From: Streptomyces sp. NBC_01294
GTDB lineage: Bacteria > Actinomycetota > Actinomycetes > Streptomycetales > Streptomycetaceae
Direction of reading: 5' to 3'
Length of the DNA: 64,000 nt
Assembly (NCBI RefSeq): GCF_035917235.1
Contig: NZ_CP108423.1
Span: 7,717,501 to 7,781,500, forward strand
A program made the translations under genes and the position numbers. Positions 51,149 through 61,361 of this stretch are shown here, one piece after another; position 1 is the first letter of the stretch, and the number at the start of each line of letters is the position of its first letter. Below the pieces are notes generated by a model, which was given only the letters and a program-made list of their open reading frames with translations, was not told the DNA's origin and made no database searches.

Positions 51149-51679
51149 TCAACGCTGCGGGCCGAGCACCTCCTCGGCACCGGGGAGGTCGTGGACGGAC
51201 GCCGCCGTCCCGGTCAGCGGCAGCAGCCCGGCCAGCGGGCACGGCACGGGCGTCGTCTCGTGGTCGACCTCCCACTGGCCGACCACGTTCCCGCCCGCGT
51301 GGTCCACGGTGCAGACGGCGTACAGGTGGCCGGAGCAGCCCCGGCAGAGCAGGGACCGGTGGCCGGTCACGGCCGGTCCGGCGGGAGCGCCGGGGCCGCG
51401 GGAACGGCGCGGACCGAACTGCGGACCGAACTGCGGCCCGAACCGCGGCCCGAACTCCGCCCGGAGCACGGCGCGGAGGAGCGGACCGCGTTCTTCGCCG
51501 GCGTGCCGGGTCCGCCGCGCGCTTGTAGCGTCGGTCGCGACAGGAGTCCTGGTGATCCGACAGGAGTCCCCCGGCCGGTTCGCGCATGCGGAACACGTCC
51601 CGTCAGCGCGCCGTGCCATCCGTGTGCCGCCCGCGTTGGCGCCGAACCGGTCCGCCCCTCTCGACGCGACTGGGCGCAC
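51149..51679 (-). CDS. Doubtful Cys-containing protein with FGPQ repeats
   Basis: 176 aa, not recognised. The C-terminal 75 residues look protein-like (SLLCRGCSGHLYAVCTVDHAGGNV, then VGQWEVDHETTPVPCPLAGLLPLTG), including a CxxC. The middle is four in-frame FGP(Q/R) units made by a 12-bp tandem repeat. The N-terminus is Arg/Ala-rich and less convincing, so the true start may be further inside. Divergent from the AccE-like gene. Confidence 0.35.
   Translation of the reverse strand: MRPVASRGADRFGANAGGTRMARRADGTCSACANRPGDSCRITRTPVATDATSARRTRHAGEERGPLLRAVLRAEFGPRFGPQFGPQFGPRRSRGPGAPAGPAVTGHRSLLCRGCSGHLYAVCTVDHAGGNVVGQWEVDHETTPVPCPLAGLLPLTGTAASVHDLPGAEEVLGPQR
51409..51456. repeat. 12-bp tandem repeat, four copies
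   Basis: Units GCGGACCGAACT (two) and GCGGCCCGAAC(C/T) (two). The length is a multiple of three, so a coding frame through it stays open. Confidence 0.8.
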
Positions 51680-51708
51680 GCGCAGCCCCCGTGAGAGAGG
51701 CCGTGCCG

Positions 51709-51936
51709 ATGTCGAACGATGTCCCGATAGCGAGCCTGCTGCGTGTGGAGAGGGGCATGGCCGCCCCTGAGGAACTGGCCGCGATCGCAGTCATCATCGC
51801 GTGTTACGCCCATCGGACCTCCCGCGACCGTGACCGTGAGCACGACGCCACGAGCGGCGCCGGCTCCGGGTCCGGCCGCCGCCGCACCGTCCGGTCGGAC
51901 GCCGGCTGCTGGGCAGGCTGCTGGGCCTGCCGCTGA
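51709..51936 (+). CDS. Acyl-CoA carboxylase epsilon-subunit-like small protein
   Basis: 75 aa. The core IASLLRVERGMAAPEELAAIAVIIACYAHR matches the AccE/PccE pattern (L-R-V-x-R-G-x-x-x-P-E-E-L-A-A). The rest is Arg/Ser/Asp-rich and ends with Cys/Trp residues. In actinomycetes the epsilon subunit stabilises acyl-CoA carboxylases that make malonyl- or methylmalonyl-CoA. Next to a type II polyketide cluster it could help supply malonyl-CoA. GAGAGAGG precedes the ATG at a slightly long distance. Confidence 0.6.
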   Translation: MSNDVPIASLLRVERGMAAPEELAAIAVIIACYAHRTSRDRDREHDATSGAGSGSGRRRTVRSDAGCWAGCWACR

Positions 51937-51937
51937 A

Positions 51938-51975
51938 CCCCTTCCGCCGGCCGCACGCACGGCCGGCGGAAGGGG
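51938..51975. terminator. Bidirectional terminator, 16-bp perfect stem
   Basis: CCCCTTCCGCCGGCCG, loop CACGCA, then the exact complement. It lies between the AccE-like gene and the convergent hydroxylase gene and overlaps neither reading frame. Confidence 0.8.
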
Positions 51976-51986
51976 GGACGAGGTGG

Positions 51987-53621
51987 TCACGCCCGGCGCA
52001 GCACCGTCGAGAGGACCTCGTACAGGGTCGCGCGGGGATCGGCCACGGCGCCCTCGGAGCGCCACGCGACGAACCCGTCCGGCCGTACGAGCACGGCGCC
52101 CTCGGCGTTCATCCGGTGGACCTCGGTCCAGTCGGCGTCGCCCTCCTGGACCAGGTCCGCGTCCGGACCGGAGCCGATGGTGTAGGCGTCCAGCCGCGCC
52201 GGCAGTTCCTCGGCCACCTGCTCCGCGGCCTCCTGCCACGGCGTTCCCGCGCCGCTGAGCAGCACGAACGAGCATTCGTACAGGTCCAGGGTGGAGACCC
52301 GCTCACCGGCCCTGGTCAGCCACATGTGCGGGGCCCGGGTCCCGGTGGCGCCGGTCATCTTCAGCGTCTCCGGGATGACGGGCCGCCCGGGCTCGGCGCC
52401 CACGAGCGCGCCCTGCGGGTAGCAGTAGCCCATCGCCGTGGTGAGGACACCGCTGCCCGGCCCGCCGCCCATGGTGGGCGGCGGCGCGTACCCGGGGTGG
52501 CTGTGTTCCGCCGAACGGGCCGACGCCCGCTCGCTGGTGGCCCGGGCGACCGGCAGCCGCTCGGCCTCGTAGGTGTCGAGCAGCTCCATGCCGGCCGACC
52601 CCTCCAGCACCGCGGCGATCTTCCACGCCAGGTTGTGCGCGTCCTGGATGCCCGTGTTGGAGCCGAAGGCGCCGGTGGGGCACATCTCGTGGGCCGCGTC
52701 ACCGGCCAGGAACACCCGGCCGGCCGAGTACCGTTCGGCCACCCGTTCGGCGGCATGCCACGGCGCCTTGCCGCCGATCTGCACGTCCAGGTCGGGTACG
52801 CCGATCGCCTCGCGGATCTGCTTCACGCACCGCTCGTCGGTGAAGTCCTCCAGGGTCTCGCCCTGGTCCGGGTGCCACGGGGCGTGGAAGACCCACTGGG
52901 TCTGGTTGTCCACCGGCAGCAGCGCCCCGTCCGCTCCCGGCCGCATCAGGTAGCAGACGATGAAGCGCAGGTCGTCCAGCACCTCGACGAGCCGCTCCGA
53001 GCGGAAGGTGACGCTGACGTTGTGGAACAGCTCGCCGTTACCCGTCTGGGGGATCCGGAGGGCTTCCCTGACGGGACTGCGCGGGCCGTCCGCCGCGATC
53101 AGGAAGTCGGAGCGCACCGTGACGTGCTCGCCCGTCTTGCGGTCCTTCACCACGGCGTTCACTCCCGTGGCGTCCTGGTCGAAGCTCATCAGTTCGGTGG
53201 AGAACCGGATCTCGGCGCCCTGTGCGCGGCTCTGCGCCGCCAGCACCGGCTCGATGTTGTTCTGGCTGCACAGGCACCAGCCGGTCGGGCTGAAGCGGGC
53301 CAGCGCCCCGGACGGATCGATCGACTTGATCAGCCAGTTGTGGTCGCTCCTGTCGGTCAGTGAACGGGCTTGCAGAATGCCCTCAATGCCCTCCAGTACG
53401 GACGCCGCCTGGCGGATCGCGCGCTCCGCCCCCGCCGTGCGGAAGAGCTCCATGGTCCGGGCGTTGATGCCGCGGCCCCGCGGGTGCGGGGAGGTACCGG
53501 AGTGCTTCTCGACCAGCAGGTGCCTCACTCCGTGGCGGCTCAGGAAAAGCGAGGTGGACAGGCCCACGAGGGAGCCGCCCACGACGAGAACCGGTACGCG
53601 AACATCGGCGTTGTCTTCCAT
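51987..53621 (-). CDS. FAD-dependent aromatic polyketide hydroxylase (whiE ORFVIII type)
   Basis: 544 aa class A flavin monooxygenase. VLVVGGSLVGLSTSLFL binds FAD, FLIAADGPRSPVREAL is the DG motif, and GRVFLAGDAAHEMCPTGAFGSNTGIQDAHNLAWK the GD motif. A thioredoxin-like C-terminal part follows, as in TcmG and RdmE. In the S. coelicolor spore-pigment locus whiE the hydroxylase gene (ORFVIII) is transcribed away from the polyketide operon, exactly as here. It probably hydroxylates the cyclised polyketide late in pigment synthesis. Confidence 0.85.
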   Translation of the reverse strand: MEDNADVRVPVLVVGGSLVGLSTSLFLSRHGVRHLLVEKHSGTSPHPRGRGINARTMELFRTAGAERAIRQAASVLEGIEGILQARSLTDRSDHNWLIKSIDPSGALARFSPTGWCLCSQNNIEPVLAAQSRAQGAEIRFSTELMSFDQDATGVNAVVKDRKTGEHVTVRSDFLIAADGPRSPVREALRIPQTGNGELFHNVSVTFRSERLVEVLDDLRFIVCYLMRPGADGALLPVDNQTQWVFHAPWHPDQGETLEDFTDERCVKQIREAIGVPDLDVQIGGKAPWHAAERVAERYSAGRVFLAGDAAHEMCPTGAFGSNTGIQDAHNLAWKIAAVLEGSAGMELLDTYEAERLPVARATSERASARSAEHSHPGYAPPPTMGGGPGSGVLTTAMGYCYPQGALVGAEPGRPVIPETLKMTGATGTRAPHMWLTRAGERVSTLDLYECSFVLLSGAGTPWQEAAEQVAEELPARLDAYTIGSGPDADLVQEGDADWTEVHRMNAEGAVLVRPDGFVAWRSEGAVADPRATLYEVLSTVLRRA

Positions 53622-53896
53622 CAGCTGCGGGCTCCTGTTTTCTGTGTGGGGGAGTGAACTCTTTATGCCCCCGATCCGAGATAAGGCCCGGTTGATTCGC
53701 CGGTTGTCACCCGCTTGATCCGGACATGTAGCGGTACGTCGCCACCCGGATGACGATGAGCGACAGCGGCTCCCCTGAGACGCGCCGGCCTGCCGTCCCC
53801 TCCGGAGGCGGCCGCCGGCCCCGGGTGGTCGCCACCGGTGACGGACGAGGGGTCCGTACGCGATGGATCTCCACCCCCTCATGAAGGAGTGAGTAG
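53622..53896. promoter_or_regulatory. Divergent promoter region of the whiE-type cluster
   Basis: 275 nt between the two divergent starts, where whiEP1 and whiEP2 lie in S. coelicolor. AAGGAGTGAG at 53884-53893 is the ribosome site of the rightward operon. I cannot assign promoter boxes with confidence. Confidence 0.5.
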
Positions 53897-54994
53897 ATGA
53901 CAACCACCCTGTCCGAACGGGTGTCGCAGTCAGCCTTCGACGGCTCCATGCTCCGGGTCGTCCTGCTGATGGATCTCCACGAGGGGACCCAGCAGAGGTT
54001 CTTCGAGGCGTACGAGCAGCTCCGCCACGACATCGCGTCGGTCCCGGGCCACATCAGCGATCAGCTGTGCCAGTCCTTCGAGGACCCTTCGCAGTGGCTC
54101 ATCACCAGTGAGTGGGAAAGCGCCCCGCAATACCTCGCGTGGGTCAACAGCGAGCACCACGCCGAACAGGTGAAGCCGCTGGGCGCGTGCGCCCGCACCA
54201 TGCGCCCGCTCAAGTTCACCGTCCTGCGCGAGACCGGCCGGGGCTACGACCAGGCGGCCCGCCCCGTCACGGCGCGCCTCCAGTCCAACCCGCGCCTGGG
54301 CGCCGGCATCGTGCGCCACGCCCTCACCTTCACGGTCAAGCCGGGCAGCGAGAAGCAGGTGGCGGGCATCCTCTCCAGCTACGCCTCCCCGGCGGCCCGT
54401 GTCGACGACCACACCCGCCTGTGCCGCACGTCGCTCTTCATGCACGGCAACCGGGTCGTACGGACGGTCGAGGTCCAGGGCGACCTGGTCACGGCCCTGC
54501 GGCACGTCTCCGAGCAGCCCGAGGTACGCGCGGTCGAGGAGGCCATCAACCCCTACCTCGAACAGGACCGGAACCTGAACGACCCCGAGTCCGCCCGGAT
54601 GTTCTTCATGCGCGCCGCGCTCCCGGCGGTCCACCACATCACCGCACCGGAGCCCGAATCCGCCGACGTGCAGCGGCACGCGCTCTTCTACCAGGCCAAG
54701 CCCGGCCTGGGGACGGCCCTCGCCAAGTTCCTCGCCCGGCAGGACGAGGCGGCCGCACACCGCCCGGCGAGCCCCGTTCGGAGCAGCAGCATCTTCCAGC
54801 GCGACGACATCGTCGTCCGCCTCATCGACGTGCGCGGCCCGCTCGACGCCGAGCCCGAGACCACCTTCGGCGTCTTCGGGCCGCGCAAGGCGGCGGTGCT
54901 CGACCGGCTGACGGTCCCGGCCGACGGGCGGGTCCGCGCCCCGCACCACACCATGAACCTGATCACCGACCGCCGGGCCCCCGCGCAGTCCTGA
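53897..54994 (+). CDS. SchA/CurD-like protein of the spore-pigment cluster (whiE ORFI type)
   Basis: 365 aa. An N-terminal antibiotic-biosynthesis-monooxygenase-like ferredoxin fold (RVVLLMDLHEGTQQRFFEAYEQL, SEWESAPQYLAWV) is followed by two SchA/CurD repeats (VRHALTFTVKPGSEKQVAGIL and VQRHALFYQAKPGLGTALAKFL). This family is confined to spore-pigment clusters (WhiE ORFI, SchA, CurD). Its chemistry is unproven; a role in shaping or locating the product is suggested by genetics. First gene of the operon. Confidence 0.85.
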   Translation: MTTTLSERVSQSAFDGSMLRVVLLMDLHEGTQQRFFEAYEQLRHDIASVPGHISDQLCQSFEDPSQWLITSEWESAPQYLAWVNSEHHAEQVKPLGACARTMRPLKFTVLRETGRGYDQAARPVTARLQSNPRLGAGIVRHALTFTVKPGSEKQVAGILSSYASPAARVDDHTRLCRTSLFMHGNRVVRTVEVQGDLVTALRHVSEQPEVRAVEEAINPYLEQDRNLNDPESARMFFMRAALPAVHHITAPEPESADVQRHALFYQAKPGLGTALAKFLARQDEAAAHRPASPVRSSSIFQRDDIVVRLIDVRGPLDAEPETTFGVFGPRKAAVLDRLTVPADGRVRAPHHTMNLITDRRAPAQS

Positions 54995-55000
54995 TCCTCC

Positions 55001-55038
55001 CGGTCCACCCGTCCGGACCCGGTCCACCCGTCCGGACC
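55001..55038. repeat. 19-bp tandem duplication in the ORFI-ORFII spacer
   Basis: CGGTCCACCCGTCCGGACC occurs twice without a gap, in a C-rich 129-nt spacer that is otherwise featureless. Confidence 0.8.
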
Positions 55039-55123
55039 CATCCCCGTCCCCTCCCCGTTCCACCCCCCGTCCCATCCCCGCATCCGCGTCCAGGCTCTGC
55101 CCACACGCCAGGAGGAACCCGCC

Positions 55124-55567
55124 ATGACCAGACAGCGCCCACGCATCGTGGACCTCAGCGAGACGCCGCCGAACCGCCGGCGCGGCGGTGACCTGAGGGC
55201 GGTGCTCACCCCGACCTCCGTGGGTTCCACCAGCGGCTTCATGGGCCTGGCTCTCATGGCCCCCGGGGAGTCGATCGCCGAGCACTACCACCCGTACTCC
55301 GAGGAGTTCGTGTACGTGGTCAGCGGCCGGCTGGAGGTCGACCTCGACGGCGAGACCCACCCGCTGCGCACCGACCAGGGGCTGTTGGTCCCCCTCAACG
55401 TGCGCCACCGGTTCCGCAACGTCGGGGACACCGAGGCCCGCATGGTCTTCCACCTCGGCCCGCTCGCCCCGCGCCCCGAACTCGGGCACGTCGACACCGA
55501 GCAGGCCCCGCACCCGGAGGGCACCGCCTGGGAGCAGCCGCCGGACCGTACGGGGGTGGGCTCGTGA
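55124..55567 (+). CDS. Cupin protein of the spore-pigment cluster (whiE ORFII type)
   Basis: 147 aa single cupin: [30 protein letters not shown] holds the metal motif 1 (H-x-H...E) and [16 protein letters not shown] motif 2. The cupin ORFII occupies this place in whiE-type clusters; its role in cyclisation or oxidation is not settled. The ATG follows CAGGAGG. Its stop overlaps the ketosynthase GTG. Confidence 0.83.
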   Translation: MTRQRPRIVDLSETPPNRRRGGDLRAVLTPTSVGSTSGFMGLALMAPGESIAEHYHPYSEEFVYVVSGRLEVDLDGETHPLRTDQGLLVPLNVRHRFRNVGDTEARMVFHLGPLAPRPELGHVDTEQAPHPEGTAWEQPPDRTGVGS

Positions 55568-56835
55568 ACCGCCGGCGGGTGGCCGTCACCGGAGTCGGAG
55601 TCGTCGCACCCGGCGGTATCGGCGTCCGCGACTTCTGGGACCTGCTGTCCAACGGCCGGACGGCGACACGGGCCATCAGCCTTTTCGACCCGACGGGATT
55701 CCGCTCCCGGATAGCCGCGGAGGTCGACTTCGACCCCGCCGCGCACGGCCTCGGCGAGGGCGAAGCGGCCCGGGCGGACCGGTACATCCAGTTCGCCCTG
55801 GTCGCCGCCCGTGAGGCCATCCGCGACGCGGGCCTCGACCTCACCACGGACGAGGCCTGGCGGACCGGCGTGTCCCTCGGCACGGCCGTCGGCGGAACCA
55901 CCCGGCTGGAGCACGACTACGTCGCCGTGAGCCAGTCCGGCGCCTGGTGGGACGTGGACGAGAAGCGCGCCGGGCCCCACCTGCACCGGGCGTTCACGCC
56001 CGCCACCCTCGCCTCCGCCGTCGCGGAGGAGACGGGTGCACGCGGCCCGGTCCAGACGGTCTCCACCGGCTGCACCTCCGGACTCGACGCCATCGGGTAC
56101 GCCGTCCACTCCATCGCGGAGGGCCGGATGGACGTGTGCATCGCGGGCGCGTCCGACTCACCCATATCGCCGATCACCGTGGCCTGCTTCGACGCCATCA
56201 AGGCCACCTCGCCGAACAACGACGACCCGGCCCACGCCTCCCGGCCGTTCGACGCCGACCGGGACGGGTTCGTCCTCGGCGAAGGCGGCGCCGTCCTCGT
56301 TCTCGAAGAGCTGGAACACGCCCGCGCCCGCGGTGCGACCGTCTACTGCGAGATCGGCGGCTACGCCACCTTCGGCAACGCCCACCACATGACCGGGCTG
56401 ACCGCCGAGGGCCTGGAGATGGCCCGGGCCATCGAAACCGCCCTCGCCCAGGCCGGGATCCGCGCCGACGAGATCGACTACGTCAACGCGCACGGTTCCG
56501 GTACCAAGCAGAACGACCGCCACGAGACGGCGGCGGTCAAGCGGGTCCTGGGCGACCACGCGTACAAGACGCCGATGACCTCCATCAAATCCATGGTGGG
56601 TCACTCCCTCGGCGCCATCGGAGCGATCGAACTCGCGGCCTGCGTACTCGCCATGACCCACCAGGTGGTACCGCCGACCGCGAACTACGAGACGCCCGAC
56701 CCCGAGTGCGACCTGGACTACGTGCCCCGCGTCGCCCGAGGCCGGAAACTGCGCAGCGTGCTCTCCGTGGGCAGCGGCTTCGGCGGCTTCCAGTCCGCCG
56801 TCGTCATGACCCGGCCGAAGGAGGAGGTCTCGTGA
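55564..56835 (+). CDS. Type II PKS ketosynthase alpha (whiE ORFIII type)
   Basis: 423 aa. The catalytic triad is Cys170 ([13 protein letters not shown]), His310 ([12 protein letters not shown]) and His347 ([14 protein letters not shown]). It condenses malonyl units on the acyl carrier protein together with the KS-beta partner. Starts GTG in the cupin stop codon and ends overlapping the KS-beta start by 4 nt, so the heterodimer is made in equal amounts. Confidence 0.92.
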   Translation: MNRRRVAVTGVGVVAPGGIGVRDFWDLLSNGRTATRAISLFDPTGFRSRIAAEVDFDPAAHGLGEGEAARADRYIQFALVAAREAIRDAGLDLTTDEAWRTGVSLGTAVGGTTRLEHDYVAVSQSGAWWDVDEKRAGPHLHRAFTPATLASAVAEETGARGPVQTVSTGCTSGLDAIGYAVHSIAEGRMDVCIAGASDSPISPITVACFDAIKATSPNNDDPAHASRPFDADRDGFVLGEGGAVLVLEELEHARARGATVYCEIGGYATFGNAHHMTGLTAEGLEMARAIETALAQAGIRADEIDYVNAHGSGTKQNDRHETAAVKRVLGDHAYKTPMTSIKSMVGHSLGAIGAIELAACVLAMTHQVVPPTANYETPDPECDLDYVPRVARGRKLRSVLSVGSGFGGFQSAVVMTRPKEEVS

Positions 56836-58070
56836 CCAGCCGTACGGTCATCACGGGCATCGGGGTCATCGCGCCCAACGGCGTGGGCGCCGACGCCTTC
56901 TGGAAGGCGACCCAGTCCGGCGCCAGCGTGCTGGACCGCGTCACCAGGGCCGGGTGCGAGCACCTGCCGCTGCGCGTCGCGGGCGAGGTCCGGGGCTTCG
57001 ATCCGGCCGCCATGGTCGAGGACCGCTTCCTCGTCCAGACCGACCGCTTCACCCACCACGCCCTGGCCGCGGCCGACCTGGCCCTGGTGGACGCCCGGCT
57101 CGGCCGGGCCGACTACGAGGGCGATCCCTTCTCCGTGGGCGTCGTCACCGCCGCCGGCTCCGGCGGCGGCGAGTTCGGCCAGCGCGAACTGCAGCACCTC
57201 TGGGAGCAGGGACCGCGGTTCGTGGGCCCGTACCAGTCGATCGCCTGGTTCTACGCGGCGAGCACCGGCCAGATCTCCATCCGGCGCGGGCTCAAGGGCC
57301 CCTGCGGTGTCGTGTGCAGCGACGAGGCGGGCGGACTGGACGCCTTCGCGCACGCCGCCCGGGCGATCCGCCAGGGCAGCCGGGCCATGCTGGTCGGGGC
57401 CACGGAGGCACCCCTCGCGCCGTACTCCATCGTCTGCCAGCTGGAGTACGAGGGACTGAGCACCCTGGACGACCCGGAGCGCGCCTACCGGCCGTTCACC
57501 GCGAAGGCCTGCGGGTTCGTCCCCGCCGAGGGCGGCGCGATGTTCGTCGTCGAGGACGAGGAGGAGGTCCGCCGCCGCGGGGCCACCGTCCGCGCGGTCC
57601 TGGCCGGCCACGCCGCGACCTTCACCGGCACCCGGCGACGGGAGGAGTCCGGCGAGGGGCTGGCCCACGCCATCCGCGGCGCCCTCCGGGAAGCCGGATG
57701 CGCCCCCGAGGAGGTCGACGTGGTCTTCGCCGACGCCCTCGGGACCCCGGAGGCCGACGCGGCGGAGGCGGCCGCCATCGCCGACGCCCTTGGCGGACAC
57801 GGACGGAAGGTACCGGTCACGGCGCCCAAGTCCGGTACCGGCAGGGCCTACTGCGCGGCGCCCGCCCTCGACACGGCGGCCGCGGTCCTGGCCCTGGAGC
57901 ACGGCGTTATCCCGCCGACCCCGAACGTCTACGACGTGTGCCACGACCTCGACGTGGTGACCGGCAGCGCCCGCCCCGCGGAGCTGCGCACCGCGCTCGT
58001 CCTCAGCCGCGGCCGGATGGGATCGAACTCCGCGCTCGTCCTCCGCAAAGGCTCCCCGGCGACCACGTAG
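56832..58070 (+). CDS. Type II PKS ketosynthase beta / chain-length factor (whiE ORFIV type)
   Basis: 412 aa, same fold as KS-alpha. In place of the active-site Cys it has Glu165 ([13 protein letters not shown]), so it cannot condense. Most chain-length factors have Gln there. It sets polyketide length and helps priming by decarboxylating malonyl-ACP. The histidine segments are degenerate as usual. Spore-pigment factors of this type make long (about 24-carbon) chains by family knowledge. Confidence 0.9.
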   Translation: MTSRTVITGIGVIAPNGVGADAFWKATQSGASVLDRVTRAGCEHLPLRVAGEVRGFDPAAMVEDRFLVQTDRFTHHALAAADLALVDARLGRADYEGDPFSVGVVTAAGSGGGEFGQRELQHLWEQGPRFVGPYQSIAWFYAASTGQISIRRGLKGPCGVVCSDEAGGLDAFAHAARAIRQGSRAMLVGATEAPLAPYSIVCQLEYEGLSTLDDPERAYRPFTAKACGFVPAEGGAMFVVEDEEEVRRRGATVRAVLAGHAATFTGTRRREESGEGLAHAIRGALREAGCAPEEVDVVFADALGTPEADAAEAAAIADALGGHGRKVPVTAPKSGTGRAYCAAPALDTAAAVLALEHGVIPPTPNVYDVCHDLDVVTGSARPAELRTALVLSRGRMGSNSALVLRKGSPATT

Positions 58071-58124
58071 TCGGAGTGGTCCGGCGGGACCCGTGCAGTC
58101 CCCTCACAGGAAGAGAGACCCCGC

Positions 58125-58860
<736 letters not shown>

Positions 58861-58880
58861 AGCGAAAGGCAACCACCCGG

Positions 58881-59222
58881 ATGAACCAGATGCACCGCGC
58901 CCTCATCGTCGCCCGCATGGCGCCGGGATCGGCGCCCGACATCGCCGAGCTCTTCGCGAGCTCGGACGCGGGCGAACTGCCGCACCTGGTAGGGGTCTCG
59001 CGCCGCAGCCTGTTCCAGTTCGGCGACGTCTACATGCACCTGATCGAGGCGGACCGGCCGCCCGGCCCGGCCATCGCGAAGGTCACCGGCCACCCGGAGT
59101 TCCGGGACCTCAGCGACCGGCTCACCGCCTACGTCAGCCCGCACAACCCGGAGACCTGGCGCAGCCCGAAGGACGCCATGGCCCACGAGTTCTACCGCTG
59201 GGAGAACCCCGGCGCGAAGTGA
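58881..59222 (+). CDS. TcmI-family polyketide cyclase (whiE ORFVII type)
   Basis: 113 aa ferredoxin-like cyclase: MHRALIVARMAPGSAPDIAELFASSD, GVSRRSLFQFGDVYMHLIEAD, and the HEFYRWEN end. TcmI closes the last ring of tetracenomycin, and the homologue is the last gene of the whiE operon. The ATG at 58881 is 20 nt after the aromatase stop, with GAAAGG upstream. A terminator follows. Confidence 0.88.
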   Translation: MNQMHRALIVARMAPGSAPDIAELFASSDAGELPHLVGVSRRSLFQFGDVYMHLIEADRPPGPAIAKVTGHPEFRDLSDRLTAYVSPHNPETWRSPKDAMAHEFYRWENPGAK

Positions 59223-59235
59223 CCCGCGGCCCGGA

Positions 59236-59267
59236 CGGGACCCGCACACCGGAGTGTGCGGGTCCCG
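59236..59267 (+). terminator. Terminator of the whiE-type operon
   Basis: CGGGACCCGCACA, loop CCGGAG, exact complement: 13-bp stem, 14 nt after the cyclase stop. Confidence 0.78.
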
Positions 59268-59347
59268 CCGCGCGTGCCGAGGACCCCGCAGCAGGTGCCC
59301 GAGAGCGCAGAGAACCGAGAACAGAGCGCAGAGAGCAGGAGACCGGC

Positions 59348-60055
59348 ATGAACCCGACAGACAACGACCGCTTCCCGGCGGATCCGGCCCGTCCGCACGA
59401 CGACGAGCACGCCCAGACCTCCCTGCGCGTGCTCGTCCTGTCCGGCTCCTCCCGCACCGGCTCGGTCAACGCCCGGCTCGCGGCACTGGTCGCCGCCCAG
59501 GTGGGCCGGGCCGGCGCCGTCGCGGAAGCCGCCACGCTCGGTGACTTCCCGATGTCGTCGTACGACGGGGACGCGGAGGCCGACGAGGGGCTGCCGAAGG
59601 CCGCCCTGGACCTCTGCCGGCGGATCGAGGACGCGCAGGCGCTGATCATCTCCTCGCCCGAGTACAACGCCTCCGTCCCGGGCGCGCTGAAGAACGCCAT
59701 CGACTGGGTCTCCCGCTACAGCCCGCAGCCCTTCAAGGACAAGCAGACGCTGCTGGTGTCCGCCTCGCCCTCGATGGTCGGCGGCAACCGCGGCCTCTGG
59801 GCCCTGCGCGTACCGCTGGAACACCTCGGCGCCCGCGTCTACCCCGACATGTTCAGCCTCGCCAACGCCCACCACGCGTTCACCGAGGAGAGCGCACTCG
59901 CCGACCGGGAACTCGACGAACGGCTCAACGCGACGATCGGCTCCTTCCTCGACCTCGTCGAGGCCGACACCCGCTACCTGTGCCTGCAGCGCCGCTGGTA
60001 CGAGTTCCTGGGCGACCGCACCGACGCCCCGGTGACCTCCCGCGCCCAGGACTGA
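59348..60055 (+). CDS. NADPH-dependent FMN reductase
   Basis: 235 aa flavodoxin-like reductase: LVLSGSSRTGSVNARL binds FMN phosphate, and SSPEYNASVPGALKNAIDWVSR is the family signature. It could supply reduced flavin, but the whiE hydroxylase is of the class that uses bound FAD and NAD(P)H itself, so no direct link is needed. The ATG follows AGGAGACCGGC. Confidence 0.83.
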   Translation: MNPTDNDRFPADPARPHDDEHAQTSLRVLVLSGSSRTGSVNARLAALVAAQVGRAGAVAEAATLGDFPMSSYDGDAEADEGLPKAALDLCRRIEDAQALIISSPEYNASVPGALKNAIDWVSRYSPQPFKDKQTLLVSASPSMVGGNRGLWALRVPLEHLGARVYPDMFSLANAHHAFTEESALADRELDERLNATIGSFLDLVEADTRYLCLQRRWYEFLGDRTDAPVTSRAQD

Positions 60056-60119
60056 TCATCATCGGCCACAGGGCGTGAGCTATGTTGGAGCGCGAGTGAC
60101 GTGAGAAGGAGGCCCTCCG

Positions 60120-61049
60120 GTGTCATCGGGGCAGCGGGCACGCGCGCAGGCGGCTGCGATCACGCCGAGCGGCCAGCCGAGCGGTCAGTCGTCCGAAGAG
60201 GTCCGCCCTCCGGCCGACCGGCTCCTCGCGCTCTTCGACGGCCGCCGCCTGTCACCGGGCCAGCGCCGCATCGCCCAGTACCTGATCGACCACCTCACCG
60301 AGGCCGCGTTCCTCTCGATCACCGAGCTCGCCGAACGGGTGGGCGTGAGCCAGCCCTCCGTCACCCGGTTCGCCGCCTCCCTCGGATTCAGCGGCTACCC
60401 CGCCCTGCGCGACGTGCTCCAGCCGATCGCGCTGAGCGCGGTCGCCGGCGCCACGGACACCCGCGAGCAGATCCGCCGCAATGAGCTCCAGGCGGCCGTC
60501 GACGCGGAGATCGAGAACCTGGAGAACGTGCGCCGGCTGCTCGCCGACACCAACCAGGTGCTGGACATCGGCCGCGAACTGGCCGCCTCGGTGCCGCTGA
60601 CCATCCTCGGCCTGCGGATCTCGGTCTCCCTGGCGGAGTACTTCGCCTACGCCGCCCGGCGCATCCACCCCGACGTTCGGCTGGTGACGCGCGGCGGCAG
60701 CGTCGCCTTCGACGCGCTGCTCCAGTCCAGGGCGGCCGGCGGCACCTGGGTCCTGGCCTTCGCCATGCCGCGGCACGCCAAGGAGACCCTGGCCGCCATC
60801 CGGGCCGCCCGGAGCACGGGGCTGCGTGTGGTCCTGATCACGGATACCACCCTGGGGCCGCTGGTGGACGAGGCGGACGTGGCCCTGACGGCGGGGACGG
60901 GGTCCCGCCTGGTGTTCGACTCGTACGCGGCGCCCGGGATGCTGTCCGCGGCCCTGCTGCAGGCGATGGCCGACGCGGACCCCGAGCGGACGCAGGCGCG
61001 CCTGGAGGACTACGAGCACGTGGCCGATCAGCACGGCTTCTTCCTCTAG
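60120..61049 (+). CDS. MurR/RpiR-family regulator
   Basis: 309 aa. The N-terminal RpiR helix-turn-helix (LSPGQRRIAQYLIDHLTEAAFLSITELAERVGVSQPSVTRFAASLGFSGY) precedes a SIS sugar-phosphate-binding domain (about 135-280; LRISVSLAEYFAYAARRI, AFAMPRHAKETLAAIRAAR). It should respond to a phosphorylated sugar or related ligand. A dyad of the type these proteins bind lies 47 nt after its stop, ahead of the next gene. GTG start. Confidence 0.85.
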   Translation: MSSGQRARAQAAAITPSGQPSGQSSEEVRPPADRLLALFDGRRLSPGQRRIAQYLIDHLTEAAFLSITELAERVGVSQPSVTRFAASLGFSGYPALRDVLQPIALSAVAGATDTREQIRRNELQAAVDAEIENLENVRRLLADTNQVLDIGRELAASVPLTILGLRISVSLAEYFAYAARRIHPDVRLVTRGGSVAFDALLQSRAAGGTWVLAFAMPRHAKETLAAIRAARSTGLRVVLITDTTLGPLVDEADVALTAGTGSRLVFDSYAAPGMLSAALLQAMADADPERTQARLEDYEHVADQHGFFL

Positions 61050-61095
61050 GGCATTCCAGTCGACTCCACCAGGGGATATTCAGCCGTCGAGGTGC

Positions 61096-61109
61096 ATGAA
61101 ATTTTTCAT
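61096..61109. promoter_or_regulatory. ATGAAATTTTTCAT dyad, candidate RpiR operator
   Basis: A 6-2-6 perfect dyad in an AT-rich island within a 312-nt stretch that has no convincing gene. RpiR/HexR-type proteins are known to bind TGAAA...TTTCA sites. It lies between the regulator and an unrecognised gene starting at 61362. A TATATAT follows at 61130-61136. Confidence 0.55.
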
Positions 61110-61361
61110 ACTCTTGCTTACTCGACGGTATATATGTTTACTGACGACGGCGCTCCTGATCCACCAGATGCCAAGGAGGACGTCCCCACGTCCTTCCGAA
61201 CGTACGCGCGGCACGACGAACCTCCTCACGTCGCGACCGCGTGTCGAGTCCAGGCTTTCGGATCCTGCAGAGCGCCCATGGCGGCCTCGGTCAACCCCTG
61301 GGCCGAGGCCGCCCCCAGAACGTCTCGATCAGAGCTTCGACACCACTCGGAAGTGACGAGA

